Shown here in pieces: positions 60,327-64,000 of a DNA stretch of 64,000 nt. A model generated the notes under the pieces. That model made no database searches, had not been told where the DNA came from, and was given only the letters and a program-made list of their open reading frames with translations. Source of the DNA: Limnobacter litoralis (lineage in GTDB: Bacteria; Pseudomonadota; Gammaproteobacteria; Burkholderiales; Burkholderiaceae_B); the NCBI RefSeq assembly GCF_030160455.1, contig NZ_BSOJ01000028.1, positions 1 to 64,000 of the forward strand. The letters are read 5' to 3'. The position numbers and the translations under genes were made by a program. Numbering within the stretch: the first letter of the stretch is position 1; the number at the start of each line of letters is the position of its first letter.

Positions 60327-61043
60327 CTATAGTTTGAGTAGCGATTGGGCGCGGATCACCCCGTCTTCAAGAATTCGCATTTCCACACTGATCACCTTCT
60401 CACCCGGGGGAATGGCAAACATGCCGCTCACCCTTGAAAAACGCACCAGCTTGATCTTGAATTGTGGATCCTTCGCTTCCGACTTGTCTGGGTGAACTAT
60501 GACATCCGTTTTGTCTTTGTTCAAGACTTTCACCAAGACCTGCACACCCAGATTGACTGCAGGACGCTGGCTACCCTGAATAACCAGTGCTTTGTAGCGG
60601 TATTGACCCGGGATGGTGTCCTTGTTGACTTGAAGGCGCTTCAGCGAGATTGCACCCTGCATGCTTCCGGGGATAAAGCCTTCGAAAAACGCAAGGTCTT
60701 CCTTGAGTTTGGCGTTCTCAGCCTCAAGGTTGTTGATCAGCAATGTGAGCTTTGCGTTGGCGTCTTTGTCCAGCTTCGCCAGTTCTCGCGTTCGATCGGT
60801 TTCTTCGCGCAGTTGCCCTGCCTCTGATTCAACCTTTTGAAGGCGCTCATGCAGGCTGGACAGTTCGCTTGTTGAAAAAAGACGTCGCACGGGGTTGGTT
60901 TCTGGACCCAGCAGCCCGTAAATACCAATGAGTACCAAAATCAACAGGCCGCTTGCCAGGCCGGCCAGGTAGGACACCCATTTTGCACGCTTGATCTCGG
61001 GCAAAAAGGTGCGCGTCATGTTTTTCAGTCGTCTGCCAGTCAT
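60327..61043 (-). CDS. DUF6776-type membrane protein with coiled coil
   Basis: A 238-residue protein with one transmembrane helix at about 24-44 (VSYLAGLASGLLILVLIGIYG), a periplasmic coiled coil at about 58-120 rich in Glu and Lys heptads, and a C-terminal beta-rich domain (YRYKALVIQGSQRPAVNLGVQVLV). I assign it to the DUF6776 type from overall layout and its position before bactofilin; the function is unknown. It probably forms a pair with the bactofilin. It follows argC by 17 bases. Confidence 0.75.
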   Translation of the reverse strand: MTGRRLKNMTRTFLPEIKRAKWVSYLAGLASGLLILVLIGIYGLLGPETNPVRRLFSTSELSSLHERLQKVESEAGQLREETDRTRELAKLDKDANAKLTLLINNLEAENAKLKEDLAFFEGFIPGSMQGAISLKRLQVNKDTIPGQYRYKALVIQGSQRPAVNLGVQVLVKVLNKDKTDVIVHPDKSEAKDPQFKIKLVRFSRVSGMFAIPPGEKVISVEMRILEDGVIRAQSLLKL

Positions 61044-61060
61044 CCGCTTGTGCGCTTTGC

Positions 61061-62104
61061 TTAAGGTGCCAGCGGAAGCTGCTCTAGACCCATGTGCTCG
61101 GGCAGATCAAACAACAAATTCATGGCCTGAACAGCCTGACCGGATGCGCCCTTGACCAAGTTGTCAATGACCACGAGAATCACCGCGGTGTCACGGCCTT
61201 GCGGCTGGTGAACGGCAATTCGAGCGTAATTTGAGCCGCGTACCGATTTGGTCTCGGGCAAAGATCCTTTCGGCATCACATCGATGAAATACTCATTGTT
61301 GTAATGCTGCTCGTACAGGGCTTGCAAGTCGATGGATTTGCCTTTGTCGTTGAGTTTGACGTAGATCGTGGCCAGAATGCCCCGAACCATCGGCACCAGA
61401 TGTGGTGTGAAGGTCAACTGCACGGGGCGTCCCGACATGGCCCTTAGGCCTTGCTCAATTTCCGGCAGGTGTCGATGACCAGACACGCCATACGCTTTGA
61501 AACTTTCGCTGGCCTCTGAGAAAAGAGAGCCCACGGTGGCCTTGCGGCCTGCGCCTGACACACCCGATTTGCAGTCGGCGATGATGTTTTGTTCGTCGAT
61601 AAGCGCTTCGTCTTGCGTCAACAGGGGCTTTAATCCAAGTTGGACGGAAGTGGGGTAGCACCCGGCCAGCCCAATTAGACGGGCATTCTTCATTTTCTCG
61701 CGAGTGGCCTCCACCAAACCATACTGAGCCTGCTTCAACAGCTCGGGCTCGCTGTGTGGCATGCCATACCACTTGGCAAATTCCTCGGTGTTTTGAAGCC
61801 GAAAGTCAGCGCCCAGATCAATCACGCGAATGCCGTGTTGCACGAGTTCAGCCGCTTGAGCCATGGCTACGCCATGTGGCGTGGCAAAAAACACCACATC
61901 GCAGGCTTTCAATGACTCCAATGTGGGTTCGGTGAAACGGATGTTTACCTTTTTTCGCAGGGCAGGAAACATGTCAGACACGGGCTGATCGACTTCTGCC
62001 CGGGATGTGATTGCCTTGAGTTCCACTTGAGGGTGTAGGGCCAGTAGCCTGAGTAATTCGGAACCCGTGTATCCAGTTCCTCCAACAATACCCACCTTGA
62101 TCAT
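61061..62104 (-). CDS. argC: N-acetyl-gamma-glutamyl-phosphate reductase ArgC
   Basis: A 347-residue NADPH-dependent enzyme of arginine synthesis. It starts [19 protein letters not shown], a dinucleotide-binding loop. The catalytic Cys is in [14 protein letters not shown] near 149, and [17 protein letters not shown] follows in the C-terminal domain. It has its own promoter, because a terminator separates it from rpsI. Confidence 0.97.
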   Translation of the reverse strand: MIKVGIVGGTGYTGSELLRLLALHPQVELKAITSRAEVDQPVSDMFPALRKKVNIRFTEPTLESLKACDVVFFATPHGVAMAQAAELVQHGIRVIDLGADFRLQNTEEFAKWYGMPHSEPELLKQAQYGLVEATREKMKNARLIGLAGCYPTSVQLGLKPLLTQDEALIDEQNIIADCKSGVSGAGRKATVGSLFSEASESFKAYGVSGHRHLPEIEQGLRAMSGRPVQLTFTPHLVPMVRGILATIYVKLNDKGKSIDLQALYEQHYNNEYFIDVMPKGSLPETKSVRGSNYARIAVHQPQGRDTAVILVVIDNLVKGASGQAVQAMNLLFDLPEHMGLEQLPLAP

Positions 62105-62137
62105 TGCGTGTCCTCTTTCGTGCCTTGTATCAATAAA

Positions 62138-62164
62138 AAAAGCCGCATCGAAATGCGGCTTTTG
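62138..62164 (-). terminator. Intrinsic terminator of rplM-rpsI
   Basis: An eleven-base stem, AAAAGCCGCAT/ATGCGGCTTTT with loop CGAA, is followed by a T run on the minus strand. It lies 60 bases after the rpsI stop and before argC. Confidence 0.88.
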
Positions 62165-62223
62165 ATTGTAACCCAGCAGGGAGGGTTGCTGGGGTGTCTT
62201 CTGCAGTGTTGCAGAAGTGCGAA

Positions 62224-62616
62224 TTAACGCTTGGAGAACTGCTTCCGGCGACGCGCTTTGCGAAGACCGACTTTCTTACGTTCAACTTCACGTGCATCGC
62301 GAGTGACCAGACCTGCTTTGGACAGGGTTGGCTTCAGTTCAGCGTCGAAGTCGATCAGTGCGCGGGTAAGGCCGTGGCGAACTGCACCAGCCTGACCTGT
62401 TTCACCGCCACCACGGACGTTGACTTTGATGTCGAAAGTTTCCTGGTTCTCGGTGAGAACCAGCGGCTGACGAGCAACCATTTGACCAGTTTCGCGGGCG
62501 AAGTACTCAGTGAGTGGCTTGCCGTTCACGATGAACTGACCTGTACCTTTTTTGATAAAGACCCGTGCCACAGAGCTCTTGCGGCGACCGGTTCCGTAAT
62601 TGTATTCACCAATCAT
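62224..62616 (-). CDS. rpsI: 30S ribosomal protein S9
   Basis: A 130-residue ribosomal protein with the S9 signature [20 protein letters not shown] at the start, [15 protein letters not shown] in the middle, and the basic C-terminal tail [12 protein letters not shown] that reaches the ribosomal P site. It starts nine bases after rplM. Confidence 0.99.
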   Translation of the reverse strand: MIGEYNYGTGRRKSSVARVFIKKGTGQFIVNGKPLTEYFARETGQMVARQPLVLTENQETFDIKVNVRGGGETGQAGAVRHGLTRALIDFDAELKPTLSKAGLVTRDAREVERKKVGLRKARRRKQFSKR

Positions 62617-62624
62617 GCTGGACC

Positions 62625-63053
62625 TCAGATTTCAAGTGGCTTGGGTTGTTGGGCTGCATGCGGATGATCAGCGTCAGCGTAAACCTTCAGCTTTTTGATC
62701 ATTGCGTAGCCCAATGGACCTTTCGGCAACATGCCTTTGACGGCTTTCTCAAGCGCACGGCCTGGAAAACGCTCTTGCATTTTGTCGAAGTTTGTTTCGT
62801 AAATACCACCTGGGTAACCTGAGTGGCGATAGTACTTTTTGTTCAGGCCTTTGGTGCCTGTCACGCGAATCTTGCCTGCGTTGACAACAACGATGAAATC
62901 GCCGGTGTCGACGTGGGGTGTAAATTCAGGTTTGTGCTTTCCGCGCAGACGACGTGCAACTTCACTGGCTACCCGTCCGAGAACCTTGTTCTCTGCGTCG
63001 ATCACAAACCAATCACGCTGAACCTCATGAGGTTTCGCTGAAAAGGTTGGCAT
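62625..63053 (-). CDS. rplM: 50S ribosomal protein L13
   Basis: A 142-residue protein with [25 protein letters not shown] near 15-39, [23 protein letters not shown] near 54-76, and [13 protein letters not shown] near 107, all L13 blocks. It is the first gene of the rplM-rpsI operon. Confidence 0.99.
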   Translation of the reverse strand: MPTFSAKPHEVQRDWFVIDAENKVLGRVASEVARRLRGKHKPEFTPHVDTGDFIVVVNAGKIRVTGTKGLNKKYYRHSGYPGGIYETNFDKMQERFPGRALEKAVKGMLPKGPLGYAMIKKLKVYADADHPHAAQQPKPLEI

Positions 63054-63116
63054 AGTAAATTCCTAATTAGGTTTGAGCTTGAAAATATTCACCTGTACCG
63101 CTTCTTATCTTTTGCG

Positions 63117-63131
63117 TTGGGTGCAACCCAA
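63117..63131 (-). promoter_or_regulatory. Hairpin in the rplM leader
   Basis: A perfect six-base stem (TTGGGT/ACCCAA, loop GCA on the plus strand) lies about 65 bases upstream of rplM, inside its probable 5' leader. L13 leaders in other bacteria use small hairpins to autoregulate rplM translation, so this may be one. I see no clear match to a described leader motif. Confidence 0.35.
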
Positions 63132-63205
63132 GGCAAATCGTGAAGGCTCTCCCGACAGGTAACTTTCTATTTTAGCAAAGAATTTTGGTTTGCGTTACAC
63201 TTTTG

Positions 63206-63246
63206 CGAAAAAAAAACCCGAGCAAATCGAAATCTGCTCGGGTTTA
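63206..63246 (-). terminator. Strong intrinsic terminator without a gene
   Basis: An eleven-base perfect stem (AAACCCGAGCA/TGCTCGGGTTT around a ten-base loop) is followed on the minus strand by about nine T residues. No minus-strand protein gene precedes it, which suggests that it ends a non-coding RNA. Confidence 0.8.
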
Positions 63247-63425
63247 ATCCACACCAAAGGAGGAGGGTGGAGGAGACAATCTTGCGCGTTGCGGAAAACA
63301 ATCCGGATTGAGCTGACTATTGGCCTTTCGGTTGTTGCATCGTTTCGCGACCACAACTGAAGTTTATTTGCTTTTCTTGTGCACCGCAAGGTAAGAAGTG
63401 CAAAGTTGTGTAAAGTACGCGACAT
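63207..63425 (-). ncRNA. Candidate small RNA ending at an orphan terminator
   Basis: This is an inference. The minus strand between the AT-rich tract and the orphan terminator has no plausible protein gene and would make a transcript of about 150-220 nt. Before the terminator it carries repeated CTCCTCC segments (63258-63275) complementary to Shine-Dalgarno sequences, a feature of several RNA regulators that block ribosome binding. The 5' end is a guess. It could also be a long leader or an unrelated read-through product. Confidence 0.35.
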
Positions 63426-63488
63426 CTGTGGTTTCTACTTATTTTTAAAATAATTTATTTAAAATCAATAGGTTAAATTATTTTTATA

Positions 63489-63506
63489 TAACTGAACGGT
63501 CAGTTA
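63489..63506. promoter_or_regulatory. Perfect inverted repeat, probable operator of yhfA
   Basis: TAACTGA-ACGG-TCAGTTA is a perfect 7+4+7 palindrome in an AT-rich tract about 90 bases upstream of yhfA. The form and the T-C-A-G half sites are like operators of TetR-family repressors. Which regulator binds it is unknown. Confidence 0.55.
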
Positions 63507-63595
63507 AATAGGAAAATAAAATTTTCTTATCATCGCTATAAGTTTTTTGTGCTTTGCACAATGCTGAAAATGTTGCTTTTTAAAGAGGATTTTTA

Positions 63596-64000
63596 ATGGA
63601 AGCAGTGGTTAGTTGGTCCGGTCTGCCCGGCATGAGTTTTGTGGCCACCACCGGCAGTGGCCATCTGGTTTGTATGGATGGTGCCCCTGATGGTGGCGGG
63701 CAAAACCTGGCCCCGAGACCGATGGAACTGGTGTTGGCTGGCACTGGGGCTTGCACCGCCTATGACGTTGTCTTGATTCTTAGAAAGAGTGGACAAGACA
63801 TTCGAAATTGTCAGGTGTCGATGAAGGCCGAGCGCGCCGAGGCTGCGCCCAAGGTGTTCACCCGGATTGTTTTTCATTTCGTGGTGACGGGTCGTTCACT
63901 GAAGCCCAATCTCGTAGACAGGGCCATTAAGCTGTCTCATGAAAAGTACTGCTCGGCCTCTGCCATGTTGGGAAAGACGGCTGAACTTGTCTTTACCCAT
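63596..64000 (+). CDS. yhfA: OsmC-family protein, YhfA-like (partial)
   Basis: An open frame runs from the ATG at 63596, behind AAAGAGGA, to the window edge (135 codons, no stop reached). The protein aligns well with E. coli YhfA, whose length is 134 residues: GHLVCMDGAPDGG, PMELVLAGTGACTAYDVVLIL, and SHEKYCSASAML with the second Cys are all present. OsmC-family enzymes use the Cys pair to reduce organic hydroperoxides, but YhfA itself has no assigned substrate. The gene lies downstream of the inverted repeat at 63489. Confidence 0.9.
   Translation, partial: MEAVVSWSGLPGMSFVATTGSGHLVCMDGAPDGGGQNLAPRPMELVLAGTGACTAYDVVLILRKSGQDIRNCQVSMKAERAEAAPKVFTRIVFHFVVTGRSLKPNLVDRAIKLSHEKYCSASAMLGKTAELVFTH

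Larger units (their letters stand above)
63132..63595. other. Gene-free region between rplM and yhfA
   Basis: I see no convincing protein-coding gene in this stretch. From left to right it holds the probable rplM promoter region, a strong minus-strand terminator (63206-63246), a purine-rich block on the plus strand (63255-63280), an AT-rich tract (63430-63490), and a perfect inverted repeat (63489-63506). The yhfA promoter must lie in its right part. Confidence 0.7.

Noticed and set aside
63195-63425. A 76-codon minus-strand ORF
   Set aside because: Its C-terminal part is encoded by the terminator stem, the composition is not protein-like, and no ribosome binding site is evident. The region is treated as a possible RNA gene instead.

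Overview
The window looks like the chromosome of a betaproteobacterium of the order Burkholderiales. It has moderate GC content, ATG, GTG and TTG starts, and several gene orders typical of that group: ybgC-tolQRAB-pal-cpoB, dusB-fis-purH-ruvCAB, glyQ-glyS-gmhB-plsC, pgk-pyk-fba-purC-purE-purK-sua5 and hda-HAD-pcnB-folK-dNK-panBCD. A Limnobacter-like organism is my guess, but this is an inference from gene content and was not tested. I see no phage, insertion sequence, CRISPR array or integrase, so this is core chromosome with a few accessory genes between conserved operons.

Layout. 1-400: an interrupted response-regulator gene at the left edge, then a FabR-like TetR regulator (401). 1095-4101: a HAD-UbiA fusion prenyltransferase followed by an ArnT-like membrane glycosyltransferase. 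4104-7359 (minus): an exported copper radical oxidase of the galactose/glyoxal oxidase family and an exported two-repeat protein of unknown function. 7571-12977 (minus): tRNA-Met and the Tol-Pal envelope operon. 13051-14592: a wax ester/diacylglycerol acyltransferase with a lysine/alanine-rich tail. 14589-19869 (minus): DNA repair, purine synthesis and tRNA modification (dusB-fis-purH-ruvCAB). 19966-25572 (minus): glyoxalase I, a metallopeptidase, plsC, gmhB and glycyl-tRNA synthetase. 25929-26408: an orphan membrane protein. 26473-28745 (minus): gabD and rsmE. 28849-42069: Calvin/glycolysis genes (tkt, gapA, pgk, pyk, fba), then purC-purE-purK and sua5, interrupted between gapA and pgk by a secreted S8 protease and a rhombosortase. 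42093-45452: arsH, a patatin-like lipase and a lipoprotein. 45621-51673 (minus): panDCB, nucleoside kinase, folK, pcnB, HAD phosphatase and hda. 51856-58610: purM, queG (minus), tsaE, amiC, mutL and miaA. 58573-63053 (minus): AEC transporter, erpA, bactofilin, DUF6776, argC and rpsI-rplM. 63054-63595: a gene-free region with a strong terminator, a possible small RNA and a palindromic operator. 63596 to the edge: an OsmC/YhfA gene.

Most of the window is housekeeping. The most unusual items are these. (a) A GlyGly-CTERM serine protease lies tail to tail with its likely processing enzyme, a rhombosortase, and the two coding ends are antisense to each other. (b) A secreted copper radical oxidase retains all the expected metal and cofactor residues and is followed by an unknown exported protein made of two repeats whose start runs through the oxidase terminator. 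(c) The rplM-yhfA gap contains a candidate small RNA with repeated anti-Shine-Dalgarno CUCC motifs and a perfect inverted repeat. (d) The receiver-domain gene at the left edge is frameshifted. None of these can be called a new system from sequence alone.
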